Below, piece by piece: positions 26,075 through 36,954 of a DNA stretch of 64,000 nt. The DNA comes from Pogona vitticeps (taxonomy: Eukaryota > Chordata > Lepidosauria > Squamata > Agamidae). The stretch is from NCBI RefSeq assembly GCF_051106095.1, contig NC_135783.1, forward strand, positions 324,802,822 through 324,866,821, given 5' to 3'. Each line of letters opens with the position of its first letter. Positions within the stretch are counted from its first letter, which is position 1. The notes beneath the pieces were generated by a model that worked only from the letters and a program-made list of their open reading frames with translations, ran no database searches and was not told where the DNA came from. The translations under genes were made by a program, and so were the position numbers.

Positions 26075-26679
26075 TATCTGTCCTGTCTTGTATATGCCTG
26101 CTAAGGAGTACCTGCCTAATCATCCAGCAGCTCTTTTATTAATCATGATGGGTTAAGAAGAATGTTCTTTTTTCATTGTACAAAGAAAATAAGCATGTCA
26201 TAGTAAATTCTGTTACTTTTTTCCCTACAGTGGAAGAGGACCTCCTTAGCATGGGACATCACAAAGAACCAACTAGTTGGGGGAGGGGGGGCAGGTATCT
26301 TGCAGTCAGAGAACCCCATCCCAATCTATTGTTGCACCAGTTGATTTAATGCTCTTGGACTGAAAAAGGCTTCCACAGATACAAAGACTTTAGAGTCTCA
26401 TGAAGGGGAACTCTCCATGGCCTGGGCCTGCAAATGTCTAAATAAACAGCCCAGATTCCAAATGCTGAAGGAGACAAAGACAGATTTCCTGGATACCCCT
26501 GTCTTTTTGACACAGATCCTTAGAGCTCTACATACATACAAGGTGTGCTGTTCCTAGCTCATGGAGACCGGACAAGATGGTAAAACTCATGGAATGGAAC
26601 ACATGTTCTGAATGAAAGACAGATCTACTCTCAGTGCTATGGAGTTTTTTAATTAAACTGAGTTATGTCTACTCTCTTT

Positions 26680-26850
26680 CCTCGAAAATAAGACCTAGTA
26701 TGATTTTTCAGGATTCTCGAATATAAGCCCTACAGCAAAAATAAGCTTGTTGAGTGAAACCCCGCCCTCCACCATGGTGCAGCAACCAGATGACATAGCT
26801 GTAAAATAAAACATTCCCTGAAAATAAGCCCTAATGCATTTTTGGAGCAT
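26680..26850 (+). mobile_element. DNA-transposon-like repeat remnant, GTF2A1 intron 2
   Basis: Contains TCGAAAATAAGACCTAGTAT, then CGAATATAAGCCCTAC and GAAAATAAGCCCTAATGC, a pattern shared by a MITE family I recall from reptiles. Ends not resolved. Confidence 0.45.
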
Positions 26851-27061
26851 TGTCCCTAGAAGGGACAAACGGTGCTAAGGGACAAACGGTGCTGCCATCT
26901 GTCTTTTCACATTGTTGGGAAACAGACAGTGGTCTCCTCTTCCTAAAGGAACACTACTATTGCAGGTAAAGACGTCCTGTGTCAATTTCAAAAAGAGCAT
27001 ATGTGAAAGCCTCACTAGGATTCTGCAGAGACCCTTGTGATAAATTCTCTTAGTGAAGCCA

Positions 27062-27500
27062 GAATGTTAATTTTTATTTTATTTTATTGGATTTCTACCC
27101 CGCCCATCTAGACTGAAGGTCTACTCTGGGCAGGATTACAAATTTAAAAACAGTTAGACCAATAAACATGCACTATAAATCCAAGATGGTAAGGAGTGAA
27201 TTTAAGATACAGCCGGAGGGAAAGCCTGCCCAAATAGCCAAGTCTTGAGTTTGCTTCTGAAGACACCCAGAGAGGGAGTCAGGCGGATCTCCATGGGCAA
27301 GTTGTTCCAGAGGCTAGTTGCCACCGCTGAGAAGGCCCAGTTCCTCGTTCTTTCCTTCTGGACCTCCCTCAGTGTTAGGCCCCTCAGCCGCCCGGCCTGG
27401 CTGGGACAAGTGACTCTGGCAGAACTGGGGGGGGGGGAGAGGAACTCTGCCAGATATAAATTTCTTAGAGCAATCCTTGCTAGGTAGCATCTCACACTCA
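27062..27500 (-). mobile_element. L2/CR1-like LINE 3' fragment, GTF2A1 intron 2
   Basis: The minus frame reads GRLRGLTLREVQKERTRNWA, then FSAVATSLWNNLPMEIRLTP and VFRSKLKTWLFGQAFPP, followed by a TTTTA-rich tail at the left end. Confidence 0.75.
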
Positions 27501-29313
27501 AGAGCAGTGTATGTCACTGGAATCATCCAGGGGAGTATAAGATATGATTCTGTGACTTAACAGGCTGAGTATACTGGTAGTGTTATGTATGTTTGGGAAA
27601 CATGCCCTTCTTTGCCAGTAGGAAACAGCCTAAATTGCCATTTCCTTGTCCCTCCCTGACAACTTCTGTATACCTTTGCAGTCATGTTTTTGATAGGAAG
27701 CAACAACACTTTCCTCTAAACACAAACAAATGTTCCCAAGCTAGTTGGACCACACACAGTTCTACCCAGTTGGCACTGTGAATGGTCCCCAAGTTCTCAG
27801 ATTAGCACCTGCAATGAGCTGAATTTTGTATGTTGTTCGGAGGGCCTTGCTCTGAGTCAGTACCAGTGTAAGCCAGTACTACAGTTAGTCCTGATGTGAA
27901 ACCCAGAATGACAGATTTTGTTGATACTCAATCGCCTTCTGATGAGGCAAAAGCTAGGTATGTGACTTTTGTTTATTTTAGTTTGCAACTCTTAAGAATT
28001 CACTCTAAGTGGGAAATCTTTCCCCGAGGAACCCAATCTATGGTTGCTATCACAAGCCCATGAAAGGCTGTAAGTGACATCAGGTCTACTTCATAAGTCT
28101 GAAGTACTTCACAAATCATCTTGGGCAATTTTCCCACCCTGTCCTAAGGTAACAAAACAATGCCCTGCTGTGTAAGGGTGATAACCCCTAGGCAGTGGTT
28201 CTTGTTGAAGTTGATCAAAGACCCATTGTTCTACAATACATTCCATTATTTAGAGACTCCAGGTATGGAAATATGTGAAGCCTCCATATTCTGAGATGCA
28301 CAACAAGTGAAGCTAGAACACCTTTATGAACACCATGGGGAGAATGAGAGTCTGGACCTGAGAGCTTTGTTTTAGAAATGACTCTCCGATAAGCAAACTT
28401 TTAATACCTTCTTTAAAGAGAATGAACTGAAATATGTAGGCATGCTTTCAAGAGATCCAAGGAAGCTAAGAAGCTCCTCATTGTTGAGCTTCCATAATCA
28501 CCATGAACATCTCTATTTGAAATCTGCATCTCCTCCCAAGCAGCTAATTCTCTTCAAGTCCTTTATCACCCTCCAGTCCCTTTGGGAGCAATGACAGTTA
28601 CCAAGTAGCATTCTGAGTGCCTTTGCTGTAAGTATCCCTATGGCACCAACATCTAATAGGTGCTGAACAGCTTGAAAAAGGAATACTTCCTATGTCGCCT
28701 GTCTGATGGAGAGAGGCAGGGACTATCCTCTTTATGCTTATATAGCACCATTATATCAAGGACAGTGTAGTGTAGGGTACAACCAAAGGAAGACTTTTTT
28801 GTTTAGAGATACAGAAAGCAGTGGAAAAAAAAGGATAATTATGTCCTATTAGAGTGGAAGGAAAAACCAGACTGGAAGTTTGTGGGTTGTCTTTTTCTTC
28901 TATGGGACATCTATGGTCCACATGATTAGCTTGAAAAACACAGAGTATCAGAGCAAGTAGGATGGAAAAGTATGCTAACAATGTTCTCTTTCACTATAGA
29001 ATAGTCATGCTACAGATATTTGCTTCAAAGGTACTACTATAAATTTGTATCCTGTTCAGATTAACAGGTATATAAGTTGCAGAAGGGGCTACAAGCTATT
29101 TGGAAAGGTGCAGAATGCACAACCCACTCCCTCCAAATAGTCACAACCCATTCCACAAATTTCATTCCATAAGTAGTAATCTGAAGAGAATACCGGTCAC
29201 CATTATTTATTTGTTTGTTTATTTGATTACAATAGTGTTAACTCAAAGAAAAGTACTATTACTTTGAAAAATCAAATTACTACACATGCGTTTATTTAAA
29301 AACCAGAGCTATA

Positions 29314-29700
29314 CAGTGGTACCTCGACTTATGAACATCTCCACTTGCGAACGTTTCGAGTTATGAACAGCTCCGTTTGCAAAATGTTGCTTCGACTTGC
29401 AAGTGGAGCCTCGACTTACAAACGAAAAAAAACCCTTTCCTGCCCTTTTTTGACTTAAATTCATCGTAGGTCAAAAGAAGAAAGAAAAAATCTCCCCCTA
29501 GTGATAGAGTATGGATAAACCGGCTTTGCATTAGTTCCTATGGGAACTAATGCCTCTACCTACGAACAGCACCTCAACATATGAACGAAAAACAGCCTGA
29601 ACGGATTAAATGGATTTCAATGCATTCCTATAGGAAATCTTGCCTCGACTTACGAATGCCATTCCAATACGGATTAAGTTTGTAAATCAAGGTACCACTG
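29314..29700. mobile_element. Tigger/mariner-like MITE, 'acttacgaac' subfamily, GTF2A1 intron 2
   Basis: TA-flanked, starting CAGTGGTACCTCGACTTATG and ending AATCAAGGTACCACTG. Its ends resemble those known for reptile Tigger elements. Confidence 0.82.
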
Positions 29701-30290
29701 TACTTATAACTCCAGAAAGCTTATATAACATGGTGATTAACCTTCAGAATCTGTGTCACCTCACCTCACCCTATAACCTACAAGATATAGCTTTAGATAA
29801 ATGACACCAGCTGAAAATGCAGGAAGAATTACATTACAGGGATAGTCTAAGGAAGCTTCTCCCAAATAAGGACCCCCTAGATGTGCTATGACTATAGCTT
29901 CCATTATCCTAAGCCTTGAATTCAGGTTTTGAAAAGCGATACGAACTAATTTAGGCATACTGACCAAAGTTCTTGGGTGTCATACACCTGCACAACGGGA
30001 ATGACAGCAGCAGCAACAGCTTGCCTCTGATTAAATATTTCCTTTAGCAACTTTAGGGTGCACAAACCTCATTTGCAATGTGCCAGATTTGTATGCATCC
30101 AGAAATCATAAAAGGAAGTCTTTAATCAATGGCAATGTGCCACCAGTTACATTCCTACTGCATAGGTGGAGCTGCACAACAGAATTTCAGCCACTGTATG
30201 AATATTAACAGCAACATATACCCCTTATAAAAGTGAAGCTATTATGTGTTGTCACAAATGACACGTTCTGGATAATTTACAATGACTTAC

Positions 30291-30392
30291 TGTTTTGAGT
30301 TCCACAAGAACTTGCTCATCCACACTTGCATCCAGAAAGACTTCTCGGACATCATTAATCACATCTTCAATCACAGACCTATATAGTTTAGG
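30291..30392 (-). CDS. GTF2A1: GTF2A1 coding exon 2 (residues 11-44)
   Basis: Encodes 34 residues beginning PKLYRSVIEDVINDV and ending VDEQVLVELKT. This is most of the N-terminal helical domain, which forms a four-helix bundle with TFIIA gamma. Differences from the recalled human exon are conservative (for example REVFLDAS for RDIFLDDG). Acceptor AAAG and donor GTAAGT flank it, and the exon is phase 0 at both ends. It follows an intron of about 2.4 kb. Confidence 0.95.
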
Positions 30393-30576
30393 CTTTAAAA
30401 AAATTACAAGAGAGAATCACTTGGTTTTTTTTTTTTTAATCTATGCCAGCAACACTTCAAATACATTAAAGAAGTAATTTTAACTGAAGCCAGGCTGGCT
30501 CACTGAACTACTGTTTCCACATGCATGAACATCTGTATTTCCTTCTTAAAGGTTTATTTTAAACTACTATAAACAA

Positions 30577-30705
30577 CTTCTGGATAGCTCAGTGGTTTAG
30601 GCATATGGCTGCACAGACAGAAGTTGGATTTCTCACTGTGCCTCCTTGACAGGGGCTGGACTTGATGATCCATAGGATCCCTTCCAGTCCTGCTATTCTA
30701 AGATG
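30577..30705 (+). mobile_element. tRNA-derived SINE fragment, GTF2A1 intron 1
   Basis: Head GGATAGCTCAGTGGTTTAGG and the following GGGGCTGGACTTGATGATCC segment. A BovB-like 3' fragment (to about 30800) lies next to it. Confidence 0.7.
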
Positions 30706-30714
30706 ATAATGGTC

Positions 30715-30800
30715 ATTAAACCATGTTGTTTAGTCGTTAGGTCTTTGTGATCCTGTGGACCAGAGCATGCCAGGCCCTTCTGTCTTCCACTGCCTCCAAG
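30715..30800. mobile_element. BovB-like LINE 3' fragment
   Basis: Contains TGTTTAGTCGTTAGGTC and GATCCTGTGGACCAGAGC, recalled from the 3' region of BovB-type LINEs. Short and degraded. Confidence 0.5.
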
Positions 30801-32828
30801 GCTCTTTATGTTTTTAGTGTGAAATTATTTGGAAATTCTGCAGTTCTGCACCATACCAAGTAACTATTATTTATAACTATGGTGTATTCCAAACTACTTT
30901 GCACGACTGGAAGTGCTCTTTAGCATGAAAGTAACTTTGATACACAACTAAAATCAAAGTATTCTGTTCTAATTCAGTCCAGTTCAACTGATATCACTGG
31001 GACTCAACTAATAAACTACTTAAATTTAAGCAACAAAATTCAGAGCAGGATAGTAACATTGATCCCAACACTATCTGAGTACATTCAGTCACTCCAACTT
31101 ACAAATCAGAGGATGAAAATGCTTAAACTCAGATATTTCAGTTCAGAGTTATCAATGACTTGACAAATGAAAAAAAATTATTCCACTGCACTCCCTGTCA
31201 CAAAAAGTAATTAAGAAAATAGGAAATACAATCACATTTTGTTTCCTATTATGTATCTACGTAGGCTCATGTAGATAAAAAGTATTATTCATTTGCTATG
31301 CATAGCTGCTCTTGTAGCAAGCCCCATTAAGTTCAGCCAGAGTGCCATGAAACATACAACAGCAGCTAACGACACAGCCGTTTCCAACAGAGGAAGGATA
31401 AGTGGCATCTTGTTTTGCCTCCTATGTAAAAATACATGCCTCCTCCACAAGGGCAAGAAGCACGAATAACAAACAAGGGAGGACCCGCCGCTTTTTGCCA
31501 TTCTGCAGCCCCAGGACCTCGCCTTTAAAAGCTGCAACTTGCCGCTCTCGGCTGCGGAGTGACAAAAGCGAGCGCCTTTCCGCCTTGTGCCCGTGCAGCG
31601 CAGGCACCTCCCAGCCTGCTTTCCGCAGCTCTCTCCCTATTTAAAGGCTGATGTGGTGTTTAAATGGAGAGGCGGTGACGTGGGGTTGGAAAGCACCTTC
31701 CCATCCTGGCAGAGTCTATATTAGAGAGCGGCAATGGCTCTATATAAACAGGGCAGCCACAGGGAGGAGGAACACAAGGAGAAGGGAAGAGAGAAAAAGC
31801 AGGGGGAAGCCATGATGGATCTCAGAGCACAAAATGAGAGCCTCCAAATCGGCAACGGAGCCGCTTGGACTCCCGGTTCGTTAGCACCGGTTTATTTTTT
31901 TTTTCTTTATTTTTATTTTGGAAGGGGGTGGCGTCGGCTCTTTTTCCGTTTCGATGGTATTTTTTATTGCTTTCAAATACGGAATGGGAAGATCGTTAAT
32001 GAGCTGGGCCGGGGAGGGGCAGAATTGGTTTTCTTTTTTTCCCCCCCGTGTAACTGCTTATTGCAAACCGATGTGAAACAAGAGACCAACAAAGGTTGTC
32101 TACGGTAGTGGTCGATGGGGAAAGCAGAGAAAAGGAGGCGAGACCGGGGGGGGGGGAGAGAAAGAAAAGAGGCAATTAATAACAATAAAATATTTTTGAA
32201 GAAAGTGGCTTTTGCCCAATTATATCTATCTTCGAGAGAAGGGGTTAAGAGAGGAGGAGGGGGGAAAGGGGCACATTTTTTTCTGCCGGGCTGAGTCCTA
32301 AGTGCTTTTCAACCATCCGTCACCGAAACCCCAACCTGTTAAGTTCAAGGAAAAGCTGGCTCCAACCAACATTTTAACCTTTTCAGAAAGGGGAAATTGG
32401 CATCTACGGACACACACACACCCCTTCCTCCCCAGAGCGGGAAAACCAGTCCCCGCCACCCGAGTCCCCAGCGCAAGGAGAGAGGGAGAGAGACGAGGAA
32501 GGCGGCGGCTCCGGAGGTTACGCGGGAACCTGGGTTCCCCTCCACAGACCACCCCGCGGCAGCTTCCCCGAAGCAGCCCGTCAAGGGACGGCTTCTGGCT
32601 CGCTCGCCCCCTCCCCTCTCCCGCCGCTTCCCCACACAAGGACGGGCGGAGACTGCCGGGGGAAAGGGTGGCCGCTTCGCTCCGGCTCGTCCCGCCGGGA
32701 TTGCCCCTCTTTCCCCCAACACCGTCCTCACCTCCATCCCAAGCCGAGAGACCCTCCCCTTCTTCGCCGCCCGCCTCCCCCCACACACACTGGAAAGACT
32801 CCCTTGCGCGACAATCCCTTGTCCTTAC

Positions 32829-32858
32829 CACGGGGTTTGTATTAGCCGAGCTCGCCAT
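32829..32858 (-). CDS. GTF2A1: GTF2A1 coding exon 1 (residues 1-10)
   Basis: Encodes MASSANTNPV; recalled human TFIIA alpha/beta begins MANSANTNTV. The start codon has G at -3 and G at +4, a strong initiation context. The exon ends on a whole codon before the donor GTAAGG. The frame stays open upstream without an ATG, so this is the first ATG of the main frame. It sits in a GC-rich, CpG-dense region. A short out-of-frame upstream ORF overlaps this start. Confidence 0.93.
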
Positions 32859-32889
32859 GTCCCGCGCCACCCCCGGGCAGGACACACAT
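32842..32889 (-). CDS. Upstream ORF overlapping the GTF2A1 start
   Basis: A 15-codon ORF starts at an ATG inside the TA/CA microsatellite of the 5' UTR and ends at a TAA within exon 1, past the main ATG in another frame. It reads MCVLPGGGAGHGELG. Its ATG context is weak (T at -3, T at +4), so leaky scanning is likely. It is the only upstream ATG between the predicted start site and the main ATG. Translation is not shown by sequence alone. Confidence 0.4.
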   Translation of the reverse strand: MCVLPGGGAGHGELG

Positions 32890-32908
32890 ATATATATACA
32901 CACACACA
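32885..32908. repeat. TA/CA microsatellite in the GTF2A1 5' UTR
   Basis: A short (TA)n(CA)n run starting about 27 bases upstream of the main ATG. It supplies the only upstream ATG in the predicted leader. Confidence 0.85.
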
Positions 32909-33225
32909 AGAGTCCCAACGGCAGCGGCGGCTGAGGCAAAGCGAGCAGGCGGGCGGGCGGCGGCTGAGGCACCCCCCGGTACCCCCTCCCCTCAGACACG
33001 AACAAGCTGAGGTAAACTCCTTATTTCTTCCCTCCTCCTCCGCCTGCCCCCCCGTCTCGTCTCAGGGGTCCCCCCCTGAGCCCCTTCAGAACTTGCCCGC
33101 CGCTGCCGGGGGAGAGCGCGTACGAAGCGCCTCTTCCCCACCACCCCCTTTTTCCCCCACTGCCCGGCCTCACACGGCGGCCCTTGGGCTGCAGCCGCCA
33201 GCCGCCTGCTCCGCTTGCTTCGCCC

Positions 33226-33233
33226 TTTATATA
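33226..33233 (-). promoter_or_regulatory. GTF2A1 TATA box
   Basis: TATATAAA on the minus strand in CTATATAAAGGGCG, about 370 bases upstream of the GTF2A1 ATG and inside the CpG-dense region. Usual spacing predicts a start near 33202. It is the only strong TATA match in the GC-rich stretch. Confidence 0.6.
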
Positions 33234-33424
33234 GCTAGTGCCGAGGAGCTGCGCGAGCGGCTAGAGAAAGGGGGAGGCCGAGGAAGGGAGGGGAAGGAAA
33301 CACCGCGCGAGTGAGCGAGATTTTTTTAGCTCCACTTCTTCCCCTAACTTCCGTCTTCCGGTCTCTAGGACCGCCCACACACACACAACTAATCCGGGGG
33401 ACGTTTTTAGATTTTGGGTTTCTT

Positions 33425-33489
33425 GGACTACAACTCCCAGAATTCCTTCGGCCGACGAGCGGCCTAGGGAATTCTGGGAGCTGTAGTCC
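33425..33489. promoter_or_regulatory. Palindromic pair of ZNF143-like sites
   Basis: Two 22-base arms (33425-33446 and 33468-33489) are inverted copies with one mismatch around a 21-base GC-rich loop. Each contains ACTACAACTCCCAGAATTCC or its near match, close to the known ZNF143/THAP11 element (ACTACAANTCCCAGNATGC). A related foldback repeat occurs at 59238-59368, so it may be a small transposon remnant now lying in the promoter. It is about 220-290 bases upstream of the predicted start. Confidence 0.6.
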
Positions 33490-33849
33490 CAAACCCCGAA
33501 ATCGGCACACCTTTAAAAGAGGTGCGAGAGTCTTAATAGTGCTTTTAATAAACGCTGAGCCGCCTGTTCAATATATATACAGTATAGGAATCTGAGGGTT
33601 GGGTGCTTGGTCATAGAGTAACGAAGAGATAGAACGGCGCCACCGGGAGCTTGCTGCCAACGGCATCATTGAAAAGAGATGCAAATATTTTTCCTAACTC
33701 TATGGCTACTGCCAACGACACAGATAGAAAAAAAGAACTAGAAAAAAAGACACGTTGCCCCTCGACTTAATTTCCGGTTTTGATGTGGGCGGCTTCTTCC
33801 GCGGGCGGGAAAAGAATATTAAAATTGGGGAATTTCCTATGCTCGACCT

Positions 33850-36800
33850 TTATATAAGATTCTGCTTTTTTTCTGTATAAGTGGCTGGTTATGTTCAAAT
33901 AAGAATTGGAATCCAAAGGCAAAGCGAAGGCAAACCACTAAAAACCCCGCTATCTACCGGTCTTCGTCGTATGAACACTGCTTATTTTAGGAATTAAAAT
34001 GTTCCTGAAGTCTCATGGTGCCTCTGGTTTCTAATAGCTTGCTGGTTCTGCACCGAAATAAAATATAGCGGGGATCAGCAGCACGTAGACTGGCATCTAC
34101 TAGTAAATCTGGCCGATTTGTAGTAATACAGTAATAGATCAACAAGGATTTCTTGACTCTTACTTGCTTAACAATAACCACTCTAAGTACTGCCTCTCTC
34201 TTGCACTGAAGAATTTCAGTGTCTGGGAGAGAGGATCAGGAATGTATATTATTAGGATCATGAATGTATATTATTACACAGAACTGTGGGCAATGTTTGG
34301 TGTAAAAAATAACACTTCTGCTCACAATTGTATAATTCTCAAGGTATCTGCTTTAAGGATGTGTCTTCTTTGGTGTATCCAAAGAAGACACGTTTTCTTG
34401 CTGTACCAGAAAACAAAATACATCCCCAAAACCCATATCTGTGCTGGTTTCTGATTGCCTGTTCTGCGTATACCTGAAAAGTTTCTGCCTACAGGATTTT
34501 GAACATTTAACTAGTCAGACCGGTAAAACGTGTCCTGTAATGAAAGCCAGTAAATGCTAGACGACATGCTTGTCATTCCAAACAATGTGGCAATTAATAA
34601 CTGATTTGAAAACTGTGGCTATATTTTATTTTGCATCTGCTTTCCATGCAATTTACAAGTTTTCCCCCCAGAAAATGTCATGGCATTGATGGATGAGTCA
34701 TCTTTTATTAGGAGAATAGTAATAATATATGCTAGGAAACTTTGATCTTGGTGACTTATCAATGAATTGAATAGCTGCAAAAATATCCCCCCCCCCCAGC
34801 TTTTGTTGACTTGACAGCCTGGACCTATGTATATCAACTCAGGATTGCTGTACTTAGTTCAGTACAGTTGCACTCCTCCTGCAACTGGGAAATCACACAG
34901 GCTAGTGAGGAAACCACCTGGAAGTCAGGCTATTTGTTGCTATCTCTTTAATTGTAACACTTACTCCTAAGTATTTGCCCAGTATTTTTACATATTTCTT
35001 CAAGGTTGGCCAGGTTCCATACCATCTGTGAATAGAGTGTTTTGAGGTGCTTTCATGCATTTGAATCAGGATATAGCCATATTTGAGGCAAACCTGCCGA
35101 AATCAGTGTCCATAGTCCTATTGCTAGTGTGGTGTAAATGGCATAACTTTCGGTGGCAAATTGCCACAAGTTACAAAGTCAGTGCAGAAACTGTTTGTTG
35201 AGTGCTAGGTTGTCCAACTCAGTACAGCACACGTAATATCTTCTACATCGATTTCATAACTTGCAGCAAAAATTGGATCAAAAATTATTCCATTTACTCT
35301 ATGCTGACAAGAAACTTAATTGACTCACTGATTTATTTCAGACTAAGTTTTGATCCAGCCCTTTATGGTGAAGGTTGAGAGCACTGGGTTATACCTCTAA
35401 TGTTCTTCAGTTTGGGGATAGGGCAACTAAATCTTATGGTTTTTCTTCATCTAGTAGTCAGTGGCCAAAATCTTATTGCTTAGTGTAGTAAATCACATTA
35501 GAGTAGGCCTGATTAATTCATGGGAATTTGACTTAATTCCTCTGTAAATTCCATTGATTGAAATGGGCCTATTTTAACGTCATTTACTACACTTAGTCAC
35601 AGTTAGAATAGATCCATTTGAATCAATGGAATTTTTGGAAAAGTTGACTCACCAAATCCCCTTTAATTCAATTGGCCTATTCCAATATGATTTACTACAC
35701 TAATCACCAGGATTTGGGCCAGTAGCAGAGTCCTGTTATTAGGACCATAGCTAAACCTGTGTTATTGAACACAAGCTGCAAATGTATCCTGCGTGAAAAC
35801 ACTACTTCAAATCATGTTTTATTTTAGTTGGTTGCTAATATGAGTTGCTTTCAGTTCATCATGTTTATACGCCTCTAAGATACTATTTCTGGAGTTTCAT
35901 AAATTGTGCTCAAGTTCTGAAGACATTCTTGGTTTCATATTTGCTGAAGCATACAGAAAGCTAACTCTTGGCCAACTGTAATTTAGTTGTGAATGTAGCA
36001 TGCATTGTTTCATCATAGAAATATGCAGCAGATACAAACATTTATCACAAGAATTTAAGATTGGTCTGCCATTCCGAAAACAAACAAGAAGCTGAATTAA
36101 AATAGTGGATGCTGAGTTATCTGATCTGTCATAACAATCTTGTAGTGATAGCGTGCATCCCCTAAGTATGAAAAGTATGAAAAGTAATACACCTGTCAAA
36201 TCACTCTGATATTCATATTGACTTTTAAAAGTTTTTTTTTCAGAGGGCTTGGCCACATTTTGGGACATCATTTATTTAAGGTGAATCACAAAAAGGTTTG
36301 TCAATTTGAGTCTCAAAATTCTGTTACTTACAAAAAGAGTCAATAATCTGAAACACTGCATCCATGTGGTTGGTAATCATGCCAGACTTCAAATAATTTA
36401 TTTATTTGTTTATTTAAAATACTTTTACCCCTTCTTTCTCCTAAGGGAGATAGTGAAGGAGAGAGCTGCAACCTAATACCCTAAATCTAATAGCAACCTG
36501 AGACCAAAGAACAATAGACTGAGGATGATGGCTGCATTCCAGCGCAGGGACATGACGCAGACAACTGCCTCCTTGTTTTGGTTTAGAGGCTGGCCTTAAC
36601 TTGTATAGTTGTCTAAAATGTTCCTGTTATTTGCTTGCTTGTTTCAGATTAAATATTTTTATTAACAAACATATTTGGCTTTCATAAGCGTTTCAATTAT
36701 ATTTTTAAAATGTCATAATGAAATTTTCCATGGGTAGATTTGTTTTGAGTTACTATAGACAACTGGACTATTTATCTTTGTCTTGGTTTAGGTAGTACTA

Positions 36801-36954
36801 GAAATTTATCCAAAGAGCACAATCCTATATATGCCCCACTAAATACAGTAACCAGAATCCTCTTAGTAGAGCAACCATTGAGTTGACTGAATTCTATCAA
36901 CTTTGTTATAGAATTTGCAGAAGCGTTGAGCCACCATTCATTGACCCAAAGTAA
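33850..36954. other. Intergenic spacer upstream of GTF2A1, mostly unique
   Basis: AT-rich sequence with no gene or full repeat recognised apart from the tandem units at 35490-35705. Open frames here are short and without family resemblance. Confidence 0.5.
35490..35705. repeat. Two tandem related repeat units
   Basis: Units of about 105 bases (35490-35594, 35595-35705) share CATTTACTAC or GATTTACTAC boundaries and 'caatggaatt'-like segments. Similar sequence occurs at about 135-270 and 59640-59720, so it is a dispersed repeat. Confidence 0.5.

Larger units (their letters stand above)
6807..33202 (-). other. GTF2A1: GTF2A1 gene locus (TFIIA alpha/beta precursor), complete
   Basis: Nine coding exons on the minus strand join in frame to 385 codons plus stop. 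Each boundary has an AG acceptor and GT donor, and all split codons agree in phase. The product matches the recalled human protein (376 residues) along its length; the extra residues come mainly from a longer glutamine tract. TFIIA alpha/beta is cut into alpha and beta subunits, joins TFIIA gamma, and stabilises TBP on TATA DNA in the nucleus. Introns run 30393-32828, 24035-30290, 20366-23799, 19791-20303, 17735-19714, 14653-17600, 13459-14331 and 10786-13368. They carry ten Tigger-like elements and some SINE and LINE pieces but no other gene. The transcript ends are inferred: start from a TATA box, end from a polyadenylation signal. Confidence 0.93.
32400..33850 (-). promoter_or_regulatory. 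GTF2A1 CpG-island promoter region
   Basis: GC- and CpG-dense sequence surrounds exon 1, unlike the AT-rich flanks. On the upstream side are two ETS-like TTCCG sites (33347-33353, 33355-33361), an E2F-like GCGGGCGGGAAAA (33801-33813), and a palindromic pair of ZNF143-like sites (33425-33489). Long plus-strand open frames here reflect high GC content. Confidence 0.7.

Noticed and set aside
32298-33005. Minus-strand open frame of 235 codons that includes exon 1
   Set aside because: Only the 30 bases from the ATG at 32858 to the donor at 32829 are coding; the rest is leader and intron read through, with no ATG upstream in frame.
32397-33314. Plus-strand open frame of 305 codons across the GTF2A1 promoter
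   Set aside because: It lies in a CpG-rich promoter where stops are rare, is low-complexity Pro/Arg/Ser-rich, resembles no family, and is antisense to exon 1.
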